A DNA stretch of 64,000 nucleotides from Kordiimonas marina (GTDB lineage: Bacteria; Pseudomonadota; Alphaproteobacteria; Sphingomonadales; Kordiimonadaceae), in assembly GCF_023006325.1 (NCBI RefSeq), contig NZ_JAINDF010000006.1, positions 124,001 through 188,000 on the forward strand, in the 5' to 3' direction. A program made the position numbers and the translations under genes. This document shows, piece by piece, positions 1 through 9,901 of this stretch. Positions within the stretch are counted from its first letter, which is position 1, and each line of letters begins with the position of its first letter. The notes under the pieces are model-generated. The model was given only the letters and a program-made list of their open reading frames with translations. It did not search any database and was not told where the DNA came from.

Positions 1-521
1 CCATCGCCTATGTCGATGAAGACCTTGAGGTCGCGCCCGGCCGCTACCTGATGGAGCCGGTGACCTTCGCGCGCCTGCTGGTGGAAGCGAACGTTTCCAA
101 GAAAGATGTGGTCCTCGATGTAGGGTGCGCCACCGGATATTCGGCCGCCGTTCTTGCCGGTCTCGCCGATGCGGTCGTCGCATTGGAAGAAGACGAAGAC
201 CTGGCAGCTGCCGCCGAGAAAAAGATCGCGGCGCAGGAAATTATCAATGTCGCCGTTGTGAAAGGCGCCCTCAACAAGGGTGTCGCGAAGCAGGGTCCGT
301 TCGATGTGATCGTCATTGAAGGCGCGGTCGAGGAAGTCCCCGAGGCGCTTGTGAAGCAGCTCAAGGATGGCGGCAGGCTTGTTTGCGTGAAGATCAGCGG
401 CGGTATTGGCCGCGGTCATATCATCACCAAAACGGCCGGGATCGCGATCGAACGTGACCTGTTTGACGCCAATGTTCCGGTTCTGCCGGGCTTTGTCGTT
501 GAAAAAGGCTTTGTATTTTAA
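1..521 (+). CDS. Protein-L-isoaspartate O-methyltransferase family protein (5' end outside window)
   Basis: SAM-dependent methyltransferase of the Pcm family, which methyl-esterifies isoaspartyl residues in damaged proteins. The reading frame is open from base 3, upstream of the first ATG at 51, so the start lies before the window. The SAM-binding motif I is visible as LDVGCATGYSAAVLAG, followed by an acidic E-E-D segment after the second strand. The C-terminus V-V-E-K-G-F-V-F is typical of alphaproteobacterial copies next to tolC. In many alphaproteobacteria such a copy is separate from the pcm gene beside surE, and here surE (24 kb) has no pcm neighbour. Whether this copy is active on isoaspartate is not shown by the sequence. 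Confidence 0.88.
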   Translation, partial: IAYVDEDLEVAPGRYLMEPVTFARLLVEANVSKKDVVLDVGCATGYSAAVLAGLADAVVALEEDEDLAAAAEKKIAAQEIINVAVVKGALNKGVAKQGPFDVIVIEGAVEEVPEALVKQLKDGGRLVCVKISGGIGRGHIITKTAGIAIERDLFDANVPVLPGFVVEKGFVF

Positions 522-661
522 GGTGACGCTCCCATATGGGGGTTATTGAACCCGGTAGAGTTGAAATGAAAAAGGTGGTAAAAACACCACCATCCTTAAG
601 GCAAAGGCCCCCCTTGGCTGGCGCCGTATAAAACAAACAGCGAGGAAATAAGGAGACGAGG
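522..661 (+). promoter_or_regulatory. pcm-tolC intergenic leader with hairpin
   Basis: This 140-base gap holds a perfect 6-bp hairpin, GGTGGT (574-579) and ACCACC (586-591) around AAAAAC, without a following T-run, so it is not a standard terminator. A purine-rich ribosome site (AGGAGACGAGG) sits just before the tolC ATG. I see no convincing promoter hexamers. Confidence 0.3.
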
Positions 662-2071
662 ATGAGAAAGGGGATGATTTCACTGTTGGCTGTGACCACG
701 GTGATCTGCGGCAGTTACGCTGCATCGGCCGAAACGCTTCAGGATGCCCTGGCGGCGGCTTACGAAAGCAACCCGCAGCTTTTGGCACAGCGGGCGGCGC
801 TGAGGGCGACGGATGAGAACGTATCCACCGCGAAGTCGGCCTTTTTGCCGAACCTGTCGGGTACATATACACATACGAGAGATCATTCGAGCCTGACCGG
901 ACCGTCCCAGCAGCAGGATGGCTCTATTGCGATCACGACCCAAGGGGCTAACAGCCGAAGCGACGACTATAGCATCACAGCACGGCAAAATATTTTTAAT
1001 GGGTTTCAGGATCGAAACGCCGTCAAGTCTGCCAAAAGCGGTATCATGGCAGGCCGGGCACAGCTTCTGTCTGTTGAACAACAGGTGCTTCTGCAGGCTG
1101 TAACCGCCTATATGAACGTGGTGCGGGACGAAGCTGTCGTGAAGCTGAATGAGAATAACGTTCAGGTTCTGGAACGCCAGCTTCAGGCCAGTAAGGACCG
1201 GTTCCGTGTGGGGGAAATCACCCGGACCGATGTTGCTCAGTCCGAGGCGCGCCTCGAAAGCGCAAAGTCAGCGCTTCTGTCTGCTAAAGCGACGCTGGCC
1301 TCCAGCCGGGCTTTGTATCGTCGTGTCGTAGGTCGGACCCCCGCGGGGCTCGATACGCCGTCGAAGAAGCCTGAGCTTCCAGTAAATCTGGATGCTGCCG
1401 TTGAACAGGCGATGGAGCTTAGCCCCGGTGTGATCGCCGCCAAATACAATGAGGAAGCCGCACGCTATAATGTTAGCAAGGCAAAGGGCGCGTTGCTGCC
1501 GAGCCTTAATGCACAGGCCTCTGAGCGTTACACGTCTAACAATGGCGGCTTGTCTCAATATGGCGCTTATGCTGGACGGGACTTGGAGACACAGTCTGTA
1601 ACCGTACAGCTTTCTGTGCCTTTGTATTCGGGTGGACAGCGCTATTCGACCATTCGGAAGGCAAAACAGATTCGCAGCCAGCGCATGATGGAAATTCATC
1701 AGGCGGAACGGGTTGCGCAGGAGACTGTTTTCACGGCATGGGATAATTACCGCGCGGCCGTGGGGCAGATCGCTTCGACTGAGGCGGCTGTTCACGCCAA
1801 CGAAATCGCGCTTGAAGGCGTGCGTCAGGAAGCGGCTGTTGGTTCCCGGACCACGCTTGATGTCCTGAACGCCGAGCAGGAGCTTCTGAACTCCCGCGTG
1901 TCGCTCGTCCGGGCGCAGCGTGATGAGTTCGTCGCGGCCTACAGCCTTGTGTCAGCGACCGGCCGGTTGACCGCGACCAACCTTGGCCTGAATGTCGAAA
2001 AATATGACGACGAGGCCTATTATAACAAGGTCAAGAACAAGTTCATCGGCTTCGGCACCGGCGACAAATAA
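662..2071 (+). CDS. tolC: TolC family outer-membrane efflux protein
   Basis: Outer-membrane channel of type I secretion and tripartite efflux systems, 469 aa. An N-terminal signal peptide ends near A-S-A-E, followed by the mature start E-T-L-Q-D-A-L-A-A-A-Y, standard for this family. Two tandem OEP repeats follow, with long amphipathic helices (around residues 120-230 and 330-430) and the beta segments SITARQNIFNGFQ and VQLSVPLYSGGQ at equivalent places. The segment TTLDVLNAEQEL near the C-terminus is characteristic of TolC. A strong ribosome site (GGAGACGAGG) precedes the ATG, and a strong terminator follows. Position after the Pcm-like gene and before popZ/valS matches the usual alphaproteobacterial order. 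Confidence 0.95.
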   Translation: MRKGMISLLAVTTVICGSYAASAETLQDALAAAYESNPQLLAQRAALRATDENVSTAKSAFLPNLSGTYTHTRDHSSLTGPSQQQDGSIAITTQGANSRSDDYSITARQNIFNGFQDRNAVKSAKSGIMAGRAQLLSVEQQVLLQAVTAYMNVVRDEAVVKLNENNVQVLERQLQASKDRFRVGEITRTDVAQSEARLESAKSALLSAKATLASSRALYRRVVGRTPAGLDTPSKKPELPVNLDAAVEQAMELSPGVIAAKYNEEAARYNVSKAKGALLPSLNAQASERYTSNNGGLSQYGAYAGRDLETQSVTVQLSVPLYSGGQRYSTIRKAKQIRSQRMMEIHQAERVAQETVFTAWDNYRAAVGQIASTEAAVHANEIALEGVRQEAAVGSRTTLDVLNAEQELLNSRVSLVRAQRDEFVAAYSLVSATGRLTATNLGLNVEKYDDEAYYNKVKNKFIGFGTGDK

Positions 2072-2097
2072 GGCATCCTTTTAGGGGCCATGTGGAG

Positions 2098-2124
2098 AAG
2101 GAGGCGTTTTCGCCTCCTTTTTTA
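2098..2124 (+). terminator. Rho-independent terminator of tolC
   Basis: A perfect 9-bp stem, AAGGAGGCG and CGCCTCCTT, around a TTTT loop, followed by TTTTATTG. Confidence 0.92.
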
Positions 2125-2261
2125 TTGTGGCTTAGGGTGCACACTATCTGTGCCGAAACAGGCTGAATGACGCTTAACCGCCTTTGATGTCTTAAGAATT
2201 ATTGACAGCAGAGTCCCAAGCAGGTACCTGTTTGGAAGGGAGTGTAAAATCTGGCTGGTTT

Positions 2262-2819
2262 ATGAGCGATAACGCATCCGAAGACGAACCGACCATGGAA
2301 GAAATTCTGGCATCTATCCGCCGGATTATTTCTGATGAGTCGGACGAAGAACCGATCCACGATGAGGAAGCCCCGGAAGAGGACTTCCCCGAGGAACCGG
2401 TTTCTGCGCCTGAACCAGAACCTGAGCCCGAGTTCGAACCAGAACCCGAGCCGGAGCCTGAGCCAGAACCCGAACCGATTCCTGAACCAGAGCCCGAGCC
2501 GGAACCTGAACCGGTTTACGAGCCGGAACCAGAGCCGGAGCCTGAACCCGAGGAAGATATTTTGGAGCTGACAGAGTTCGCTTCGGCGAGCGATGTTGAC
2601 GCCATTGTCTCTCCGCCTGTGGAAACCAGGACGGCTGAAAGCTTCGCGCACCTGACCCAGCTTATGGTTGCGGGCTATGAAGGGGCGGATAATACGCTTG
2701 AGGGTCTGGTGCGTGCCATGCTGAAGCCGATGCTTCAGGGCTGGCTCGATGAACACCTGCCGCAGATCGTAACGGACGCCGTCGAACGCGAAGTCGCCCG
2801 GATCGCCCGCCGCAAGTAA
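2262..2819 (+). CDS. popZ: PopZ-like polar organising protein (DUF2497)
   Basis: Cell-pole scaffold that anchors the centromere-partition complex in alphaproteobacteria, 185 aa. The short N-terminal helix [18 protein letters not shown] and the C-terminal helical module ([18 protein letters not shown] followed by [11 protein letters not shown]) are the two conserved PopZ ends. Between them, about residues 38-102, lies a Pro/Glu linker built of EP dipeptides, interrupted by EF, IP and VY. The ATG at 2262 is preferred over a TTG 60 bases upstream, because the family begins with M-S-D/M-S-E just before the acidic EEIL helix. GGAAGGGAG lies about 17 bases upstream. Confidence 0.9.
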   Translation: MSDNASEDEPTMEEILASIRRIISDESDEEPIHDEEAPEEDFPEEPVSAPEPEPEPEFEPEPEPEPEPEPEPIPEPEPEPEPEPVYEPEPEPEPEPEEDILELTEFASASDVDAIVSPPVETRTAESFAHLTQLMVAGYEGADNTLEGLVRAMLKPMLQGWLDEHLPQIVTDAVEREVARIARRK

Positions 2820-2875
2820 GGCGTTACGTCTTTCCTAAATGTGATTATCAGAGGCTGAGGAAGCCCCGTGCGCTA

Positions 2876-3946
2876 TCAGCGTGGCTGTCCGCCAGCCTGT
2901 CCGCCATAGATCACTACTTTTGGTGACGCGGAGACAGGAGGACGGAAGTCCTTGACCACAAACTCTTCGTTGCCGGGCGTATAGATGGCTTTATTGTCCA
3001 AGTCGAAGCCGGAATAAAGACCGGCGATATTGGGGGTTAGCCACAATTTCCCGCTGGACAGATCAATAGCATAATCGAACGGGGCCAGCATGGTGGCGCC
3101 GATAATGCCTTGCCGCTCCTGAAGCTGTTTCGGCGTATGGCTGCCGATAAAGATAGGCAAGTTATTGAATATCAGCTTCCCGAAGCGGAAGCGGCCGAAA
3201 TACAGGATGCCTTTATCGCTCTTGCGCAGCTCCGCCGCTTCTATCGTATTTGTCGCACGGGTAAATTGGTCATCATCCCACAGGGCAACCCCGCCCGGGT
3301 AGCCGGTATCAAGCATGAAAACCTTTATCGTCGGCATCTTTTCCCACGGCAGGCGGGAGCGGTGCACCAGATATGGCGTCCCGTTCCGAAGCGTGATTGG
3401 CTGCATGGTTTTGAAAAGGGACGACATGTCGGTGCCGGCCGGATACAGGCTCATCTTGTGGTTTGACGCGGAAATCGCAACCACATAGTTGCGGAAAAAG
3501 TCCCGCCCCAGGATGCCGTCCATCTGGGAGACCAGCCGCTGAACCATGTCGCCTTCATTATGCAGAAGCAGGGTGTCCTGGTTCTTGAAAACGAAGTTTC
3601 CAGCGCGGAATTCGACATTGCTGATCTGGCTGGCGTCTGCCAACTGGTTGAAAGCGGGGAACCGGATGTTTACCGGGGCAGAGGCCTGCCACTGACCTCT
3701 ATGGAGGTCTTCCTTTTCCAGAAGCAGGGATTTTGAGGCGCCCGTGTCCAGAAGAAGGTCGAGATTCTGGCCCATGACCTCGAACGTGGTCGACGGCCGG
3801 TTGTTGTCGAGATGGATGGGCAGGGTGACAAGCGGCTCAGGCGGCGGGGTCAAATCCTTCGCCGTGGCGGACTCGGCACCCGGTGCCAACATCGCCAAAC
3901 TCAAGGCGCTATAAAGCGCCAGCCTTATGGGGCGCAACATTGTCAT
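2876..3946 (-). CDS. Secreted retropepsin-like aspartic protease
   Basis: Predicted periplasmic aspartyl protease of about 356 aa. A signal peptide (M-L-R-P-I-R-L-A-L-Y-S-A-L-S-L, ending near A-T-A) precedes two catalytic-type motifs: LLLDTGASKSL (Asp about 67) and FMLDTGYPGGVAL (Asp about 213). A hydrophobic I-I-G-A-T-M-L segment follows the second, as in the flap/psi-loop region. Having both DTG motifs in one chain suggests a two-lobed, monomer-type enzyme rather than a homodimeric one. Start choice is uncertain: ATGs exist at 3985, 3946 and 3940, none with a good ribosome site. I chose 3946 because it puts the hydrophobic signal core near the N-terminus. Substrate unknown. Confidence 0.75.
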   Translation of the reverse strand: MTMLRPIRLALYSALSLAMLAPGAESATAKDLTPPPEPLVTLPIHLDNNRPSTTFEVMGQNLDLLLDTGASKSLLLEKEDLHRGQWQASAPVNIRFPAFNQLADASQISNVEFRAGNFVFKNQDTLLLHNEGDMVQRLVSQMDGILGRDFFRNYVVAISASNHKMSLYPAGTDMSSLFKTMQPITLRNGTPYLVHRSRLPWEKMPTIKVFMLDTGYPGGVALWDDDQFTRATNTIEAAELRKSDKGILYFGRFRFGKLIFNNLPIFIGSHTPKQLQERQGIIGATMLAPFDYAIDLSSGKLWLTPNIAGLYSGFDLDNKAIYTPGNEEFVVKDFRPPVSASPKVVIYGGQAGGQPR

Positions 3947-4171
3947 AGCGGTGATAATATAACACAAAAAGTAAACAAACTTCAAAGCAACAAAAGTTTA
4001 ACCGTGCGTGATTTGCGATAAAGCGAGTGCCTTAATGCAGCAATCGCCATGTTTTCATGCCTTTCGCTTGGAAAATCCCGCTTTCAGGGCTTCCGTTTTG
4101 CTGTGTTTTTGTGCAATGTGCGCGCACTTTAGCCATTGAGTAAGACGCGTACGCGAAAAACGGATCGAAGA

Positions 4172-6814
4172 ATGTTGGATAAGACCTACACCCCCGGGGA
4201 CATTGAAGCCAAATGGTACGAACATTGGGAAGGCACGGGCGCGTTCGCCTGCGGCCAGCGGCCGGACGCCGAGCCCTTTGTCATCGTCATGCCGCCGCCC
4301 AACGTCACCGGCAACCTGCACATGGGCCACGCGCTCGACAATAGCCTGCAGGACTGTCTTGTCCGTTTCGAACGCCTGCGTGGCAAGGACGTGCTTTGGC
4401 AGCCAGGGACCGACCATGCCGGTATCGCGACCCAGATGGTCGTTGAACGCCAGCTGGACGCCGCAGGCGGCCCCAGCCGTCAGGAAATGGGCCGGGATGC
4501 CTTCATCGAACGCGTCTGGCAGTGGAAAGAGGAATCAGGCGGCAATATCACCCGTCAGCTCCGCCGCCTTGGTGCCAGCTGTGACTGGAGCCGTGAAGCC
4601 TTCACCATGGATGAGCCGCGCTCCAGGGCCGTTCTCAAGAAATTTGTCCAGCTCTACCGCGATGGGCTGCTTTATAAAGACCAGCGCCTGGTGAACTGGG
4701 ACCCCAAGCTGAAGACCGCCATCTCCGACCTTGAGGTCGAGCAGAAGGAAGTCGACGGCAACTTCTGGCACTTCAACTATCCGGTTGAGGGTGAAGACGG
4801 CGTCTTCATCGAAATCGCCACCACGCGGCCTGAAACCATGCTCGGCGATACCGCCGTTGCCGTGAACCCGGAAGATGAGCGTTACAAGCACCTGATCGGC
4901 AAGCAGGTTCGTCTGCCGCTGATCGGCCGCCTGATACCGATCGTGGGGGATGAGCACGCAGACCCGGAGCAGGGCACCGGTGCCCTCAAGGTCACGCCCG
5001 CGCATGACTTCAACGACTTTGAGATCGGCAAGCGCCATAACCTGGAGATGATCAACATCTTCGACCGCGACGCTGCCATCAACGAAAATGCGCCGGAGAA
5101 ATACCGCGGCATGGACCGGTTCGAGGCTCGCAAGGTCATCGTCGCCGACATGGATGCCGCTGGTTTCCTCGTTAAGGTTATCCCGCACCGCCATATGGTG
5201 CCCTACGGTGACCGTGGCGGCGTGGTGATCGAGCCGTGGCTGACGGAACAGTGGTATGTGGACGCCGAGACGCTCGCCAAGCCTGCCATCGAGGCGGTTG
5301 AGACCGGCAAGACCAACTTCATCCCGAAAAACTGGGAAAAGACCTATTTCGAATGGATGCGCAACATCCAGCCCTGGTGTGTTTCGCGCCAGCTGTGGTG
5401 GGGCCACCGTATCCCGGCCTGGTATGCGCCGGACGGCACTGTCTTCGTTGAGGAAACGGAAGAGGAAGCTTATGCCGCCGCCCGCAAGCAGCTCGGCGCC
5501 GATGTCACGCTGACGCGGGACCCGGACGTGCTCGACACCTGGTTCTCGTCTGCCATGTGGCCCTACAGCACTATGGGCTGGCCGGAAGAAACGCCTGAGC
5601 TCGCGAAATATTATCCGAACACCACGCTGATCACCGGCTTCGATATCATCTTCTTCTGGGTGGCGCGCATGATGATGTCCGGCATCCACTTCATGGGGGA
5701 TGTGCCGTTCAAGGATGTTTATATCCACGCGCTGGTGCGGGATGAGCACGGCGCCAAGATGTCCAAGTCCAAGGGCAACGTGATCGACCCGATCGAGTTT
5801 ATCGAGAAATACGGTGCCGACGCGCTCCGCTTCACGCTGGTCGCCATGGAAGCGCAAGGGCGGGACATCAAGCTCGCTGAGAAGCGGGTTGAAGGCTACC
5901 GGAACTTCGGGACCAAGCTCTGGAACGCTGCGCGCTTCTGCGAGATGAACGGCATTCAGGGCTCGGATAGCGTGGAGGCACCCGAAGCCACGCTCGCGGT
6001 CAACAAATGGATCATCGGCGAAGTCGCCAAGGCGGCGAATGGTGTGACCTCGGCCCTTGAAGCCTTCCGCTTCAACGATGCCGCTGACGCCATCTATCAC
6101 TTCGCCTGGGGCACCTTCTGCGACTGGTACGTGGAGCTGATCAAGCCGATCTTCTGGGGTGAGGATGACGCGCAAAAGGCTGAAACCCGTGCGGTTGCCG
6201 GTTGGGTGCTCGACCAGATCCTGGTGCTTCTGCACCCGTTCATGCCCTTCATCACCGAAGAGCTGTGGCACGCCACGCGCGACGACCGTCCGTATGACCT
6301 GATTGCTGCCCAATGGCCGACCGTCACGGCGGCAGATGCCGCTGCGGGTGAGGAAGTCAACTGGGCGATCAAGTTCATCACCGAAATCCGCTCGATCCGT
6401 GCGGAGATGAACGTCCCCGCGTCCGCCAAGGCCACCGCGCTGGTGGTTGGCGCGTCCGACGCCACCAAGGCGCGGCTCGATGCCTTCCAGGACATGCTCT
6501 GCCGTCTGGCGCGGCTGGAGGTCGCCAAGGCGGTCGATACCGCCGAAACCAAAGGCGCGGCCCAGCTCGTCGTCGACGAAGCGACCGTCTATCTGCCGCT
6601 TGCCGACCTGATGGACCTGGACGCCGAGAAGGCCCGCCTTGAAAAGAACGCTGGCAAGCTGGAGAAGGAAGCTGGGGGCCTGCGGGGCAGGTTGAACAAC
6701 CAGGGCTTCGTTGCCAAGGCACCTGCGCATGTGGTTGAGGAAGCCAAGGAACAGCTTGCCGACCTCGAAGCCCAGCTCGAAAAAACCAAGGCCGCGCTCA
6801 AGCGTCTGGGCTAA
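4172..6814 (+). CDS. valS: Valyl-tRNA synthetase
   Basis: Charges tRNA-Val in the cytoplasm, 880 aa, the usual bacterial length. Class Ia signatures are complete: H-M-G-H at residues 50-53 inside [15 protein letters not shown], and KMSKSKGN from about residue 529. An editing (CP1) domain lies between them, with [13 protein letters not shown] and the [12 protein letters not shown] motif. The C-terminal ~70 residues form a Lys/Glu/Leu coiled coil ([13 protein letters not shown]), the tRNA-binding arm of ValRS. ATG 4172 is used rather than an in-frame TTG at 4136. A strong two-way terminator follows. Confidence 0.97.
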   Translation: MLDKTYTPGDIEAKWYEHWEGTGAFACGQRPDAEPFVIVMPPPNVTGNLHMGHALDNSLQDCLVRFERLRGKDVLWQPGTDHAGIATQMVVERQLDAAGGPSRQEMGRDAFIERVWQWKEESGGNITRQLRRLGASCDWSREAFTMDEPRSRAVLKKFVQLYRDGLLYKDQRLVNWDPKLKTAISDLEVEQKEVDGNFWHFNYPVEGEDGVFIEIATTRPETMLGDTAVAVNPEDERYKHLIGKQVRLPLIGRLIPIVGDEHADPEQGTGALKVTPAHDFNDFEIGKRHNLEMINIFDRDAAINENAPEKYRGMDRFEARKVIVADMDAAGFLVKVIPHRHMVPYGDRGGVVIEPWLTEQWYVDAETLAKPAIEAVETGKTNFIPKNWEKTYFEWMRNIQPWCVSRQLWWGHRIPAWYAPDGTVFVEETEEEAYAAARKQLGADVTLTRDPDVLDTWFSSAMWPYSTMGWPEETPELAKYYPNTTLITGFDIIFFWVARMMMSGIHFMGDVPFKDVYIHALVRDEHGAKMSKSKGNVIDPIEFIEKYGADALRFTLVAMEAQGRDIKLAEKRVEGYRNFGTKLWNAARFCEMNGIQGSDSVEAPEATLAVNKWIIGEVAKAANGVTSALEAFRFNDAADAIYHFAWGTFCDWYVELIKPIFWGEDDAQKAETRAVAGWVLDQILVLLHPFMPFITEELWHATRDDRPYDLIAAQWPTVTAADAAAGEEVNWAIKFITEIRSIRAEMNVPASAKATALVVGASDATKARLDAFQDMLCRLARLEVAKAVDTAETKGAAQLVVDEATVYLPLADLMDLDAEKARLEKNAGKLEKEAGGLRGRLNNQGFVAKAPAHVVEEAKEQLADLEAQLEKTKAALKRLG

Positions 6815-6834
6815 TCCCTTTAAATATCAAAAGA

Positions 6835-6862
6835 AAAGGGGCGCTTCAGGGCGCCCCTTTTT
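6835..6862. terminator. Bidirectional terminator between valS and agmatinase
   Basis: A 10-bp stem, AAAGGGGCGC (6835-6844) and GCGCCCCTTT (6851-6860), with a 6-base loop. It is T-rich on both strands, so it serves the convergent valS (+) and agmatinase (-) genes. Confidence 0.9.
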
Positions 6863-6882
6863 GTATTCGGATGGTGCGTGCC

Positions 6883-7788
6883 TTACGTGTCGTGGCCGAG
6901 ACCGATCAGATAGAGGATATCGGCCGCGATGGTGGCACCGGCAAGCGCGGTGATCTGGGCTGCGCCTTCATAATGCGGGGCGACTTCGACCTGGTCTCCG
7001 CCGACGATTTTCATGCCGGCAAGCGCGCGGAGCACATCGCGCGCGTATGCAACACTTGGGCCGCCTACGACCGGCGTACCTGTTGCAGGTGCAACACTTG
7101 GGTCGAGGAAGTCGATATCGAAGGTCAGATACGCCGCGCGGTCGCCGACACGGTCGCGGATGCGCTTGGCCATCTCCTCGGCAGGGGTCTTCAGACACTC
7201 ATTACCGTCGACGACCATCATGCCGTGTTTGTCCGGGTTCGGGGTGCGCATGCCGAGCTGGATCGAATTCTCAGGCACGATGATGCCTTCCTTGATGGCA
7301 TGGTAGAACATGGTGCCGTGGTTGAGGTCTTCGTCCGTCCAGGTGTCCGAATGGGCATCGAAATGGATGAGCGCGAGCGGGCCATGCTTGCGGGCGTGCG
7401 CGCGCAACAGCGGATAGCTGATCGAATGATCGCCGCCGAGGGTGAGGAGCGAGGACCCAGTCGCCAGTACGGCGTCGGCTTTTTCCTCAACCGCGGGCAT
7501 CATGCGGTCACTGTAAGCGGTGAAGCCGGTGACATCGCCGAGATCCGCCACAGCCCAGCGGTCGCGGAAATGAAAGTCCCACGGCCAGACGCCCCAGGGG
7601 AATTCCGCCATGGTCAGCGACATTTCGCGGATGCCGCGCGGCCCGAATCGTGAGCCCGGACGCCCGGTGGTGGCGAGGTCGAACGGCACGCCCATCACGG
7701 CGATGTCCAGACCCTTCGCGGTCTCGGCGACCGGCTGGCGGAAAAAACTGATCAGGCCCAGGTAGGGCTCCATCATGCCTTCTGACAT
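6883..7788 (-). CDS. speB: Agmatinase / arginase family ureohydrolase
   Basis: Manganese ureohydrolase, 301 aa, most like agmatinase, which hydrolyses agmatine to putrescine and urea. All metal-binding motifs are present: GGDHS (His about 121), DAHSD (144-148) and DIDFLDPS (Asp about 224 and 226). Other arginase-family members (proclavaminate or guanidinobutyrate hydrolases) share these motifs, so the substrate is inferred. The gene has a clean ribosome site (AAGGAG, 8 bases from ATG). It is monocistronic and divergent from ilvD. Its product would feed the putrescine pathway encoded at 42-53 kb, though the genes are far apart. Confidence 0.85.
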   Translation of the reverse strand: MSEGMMEPYLGLISFFRQPVAETAKGLDIAVMGVPFDLATTGRPGSRFGPRGIREMSLTMAEFPWGVWPWDFHFRDRWAVADLGDVTGFTAYSDRMMPAVEEKADAVLATGSSLLTLGGDHSISYPLLRAHARKHGPLALIHFDAHSDTWTDEDLNHGTMFYHAIKEGIIVPENSIQLGMRTPNPDKHGMMVVDGNECLKTPAEEMAKRIRDRVGDRAAYLTFDIDFLDPSVAPATGTPVVGGPSVAYARDVLRALAGMKIVGGDQVEVAPHYEGAAQITALAGATIAADILYLIGLGHDT

Positions 7789-7971
7789 GGTTTGCTCCTT
7801 GGAAGTTGGTTGCCTCCTTCATACGGGGCCGTCCGAGCCTTAGCAAATTAATTCAGGCGCAATTAAAATACAAAAAAGAGCAAACAAACTTTTCATTTCT
7901 TATCGACAGCGGCGGCCGCGCTCAGTATTGTCCGGCCCATGTAACGCTGTTTGCCCGATAAGGAATTTTCG

Positions 7972-9810
7972 ATGCCGCATTATCGTTCCCGCACCTCCAC
8001 CCATGGCCGCAATATGGCGGGCGCCCGGGCGCTTTGGCGCGCCACCGGCATGAAGGACGGTGATTTCCAGAAGCCGATCATCGCCATCGCCAACAGCTTC
8101 ACCCAGTTCGTGCCGGGCCATGTGCATCTGAAGGACCTCGGCCAGATGGTCGCGCGGGAGATTGAAGCGGCGGGCGGTATCGCCAAGGAATTCAACACCA
8201 TCGCGGTCGATGACGGCATCGCCATGGGCCATGACGGCATGCTCTATAGCCTGCCGAGCCGTGAGATCATCGCCGACAGCGTCGAATATATGGTCAACGC
8301 CCACTGCGCCGACGCTATCGTCTGCATTTCCAACTGCGACAAGATCACGCCGGGTATGCTGATGGCGTCCCTGCGCCTCAATATTCCGGTGGTGTTCGTC
8401 TCCGGCGGGCCGATGGAAGCGGGCGAGGCCGACTATGATGGCGGCACGCGCAAGCTGGACCTGGTTGACGCCATGGTCGAAGCCGCGAACCCGAACGTCT
8501 CGGATGAGGATGTCGCGGTGATCGAACGTTCGGCCTGCCCGACGTGCGGGTCGTGCAGCGGCATGTTCACCGCCAACAGCATGAATTGCCTCACCGAAGC
8601 CCTGGGCCTCAGCCTGCCGGGTAACGGCACCACGCTGGCGACCCACGCAGACCGCAAGGAACTGTTCCTGACTGCGGCCCGGCTGGTCGTCGACCTGTGC
8701 CGCCGCTATTATGAGGGCGAAGACGCGAGTGTTCTGCCGCGCAGTATCGCGAACCATAAGGCGTTCGAGAATGCCATCGCGCTTGATATCGCCATGGGTG
8801 GGTCCACCAATACGGTCCTGCATCTGCTGGCGGCAGCGCAGGAAGCCGAGGTCGATTTCACCATGGAGGATATCGACCGGATGTCCCGCAAGGTGCCGAA
8901 CCTCTGCAAGGTGGCGCCGTCGACGCAGAAATATCACATTCAGGATGTCCACCGCGCCGGTGGTGTGTTCGGTATCTTGGGGGAACTGGACCGTGCAGGT
9001 CTCCTGAACCGGGACTGCTCCACCGTGCATACCCCCACGATGGGGCAGGCGGTCGACCAGTTCGACATTGTGAACAGTGCCGATGCTGAGTTGCACCACT
9101 TCTTCAAGGCGGCGCCGGGTGGCGTGCCGACCCAGGTCGCCTTCAGCCAGAACAAGCGTTACGACACGCTGGACCTGGACCGTGTGGAAGGCTGTATCCG
9201 GGCGAAAGAGCACGCCTACAGCCAGGACGGTGGCCTTGCCGTGCTGTTCGGCAATATTGCCGAGGACGGCTGCATCGTCAAAACCGCGGGTGTGGATGAC
9301 AGCATCCTCAAATTTACCGGGACTGCGCGCATTTTCGAAAGCCAGGATTCGGCGGTTGAGGCGATTCTTGCCAATGAGATCGTCGCGGGCGATGTCGTGG
9401 TCATCCGCTATGAAGGGCCGCGGGGCGGACCGGGGATGCAGGAAATGCTGTATCCGACCAGTTACCTCAAATCCATGGGGCTCGGCAAAGCCTGTGCGCT
9501 TCTGACCGACGGGCGTTTCTCCGGCGGCACGTCGGGCCTGTCGATCGGCCACGTCAGCCCGGAAGCGGCCGAAGGCGGGGCCATCGGCCTTGTGGAGGAA
9601 GGCGACCTGATCGATATCGACATCCCCAACCGCAGCATCAATGTATCGGTCTCGGCTGACGAACTCGCCCGCCGCCGCAAGGCGATGGACGCCAAGGGCG
9701 ACACCGCCTGGAAGCCGGTCGAGGAACGTAGCCGCAAGGTTTCCAAGGCGCTGAAGGCCTATGCCGCGATGGCGACGTCGGCCAGCAAAGGCGCTGTGCG
9801 TCAGCTTTAG
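7972..9810 (+). CDS. ilvD: Dihydroxy-acid dehydratase
   Basis: Iron-sulfur dehydratase of valine, isoleucine and pantothenate-precursor synthesis, 612 aa. The N-terminus ([20 protein letters not shown]) and length match the long, enterobacterial-type IlvD rather than 6-phosphogluconate dehydratase. Cluster cysteines are visible in [11 protein letters not shown] and [19 protein letters not shown]. The C-terminal part has [22 protein letters not shown] 7972 is preceded by AAGGA at a 7-base spacing, better than an in-frame TTG at 7951. The 180-base AT-rich gap to speB must hold both divergent promoters. Confidence 0.96.
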   Translation: MPHYRSRTSTHGRNMAGARALWRATGMKDGDFQKPIIAIANSFTQFVPGHVHLKDLGQMVAREIEAAGGIAKEFNTIAVDDGIAMGHDGMLYSLPSREIIADSVEYMVNAHCADAIVCISNCDKITPGMLMASLRLNIPVVFVSGGPMEAGEADYDGGTRKLDLVDAMVEAANPNVSDEDVAVIERSACPTCGSCSGMFTANSMNCLTEALGLSLPGNGTTLATHADRKELFLTAARLVVDLCRRYYEGEDASVLPRSIANHKAFENAIALDIAMGGSTNTVLHLLAAAQEAEVDFTMEDIDRMSRKVPNLCKVAPSTQKYHIQDVHRAGGVFGILGELDRAGLLNRDCSTVHTPTMGQAVDQFDIVNSADAELHHFFKAAPGGVPTQVAFSQNKRYDTLDLDRVEGCIRAKEHAYSQDGGLAVLFGNIAEDGCIVKTAGVDDSILKFTGTARIFESQDSAVEAILANEIVAGDVVVIRYEGPRGGPGMQEMLYPTSYLKSMGLGKACALLTDGRFSGGTSGLSIGHVSPEAAEGGAIGLVEEGDLIDIDIPNRSINVSVSADELARRRKAMDAKGDTAWKPVEERSRKVSKALKAYAAMATSASKGAVRQL

Positions 9811-9901
9811 CCTGACGGCAACCCTTGGTCGCAATTTTCGGCTTTTCGGTGCCACTTACTTCCGCTAGTCTGCCCCTTCAATTCTATGAATGGGGGACTT
9901 T

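Noticed and set aside
2199-2756. Arg/Phe-rich repetitive antisense frame opposite popZ
   Set aside because: It is only the reverse reading of the Glu-Pro repeat DNA.
4535-6730. A 731-codon open frame antisense to valS, and similar long antisense frames at 7900-9855, 15050-17053, 21457-24159 and 54472-57069
   Set aside because: They mirror strongly conserved genes on the other strand. GC-rich codon use in those genes leaves antisense frames open. None has a family motif or ribosome site.
7048-7101. Repeated GCAACACTTGGG and the palindrome GTTGCAGGTGCAAC inside the agmatinase gene, also seen in hom near 33820
   Set aside because: The repeats encode the peptides P-S-V-A and V-A-P-A-T, which occur twice in agmatinase and once in hom. 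Shared codons explain them; no mobile or regulatory role is needed.
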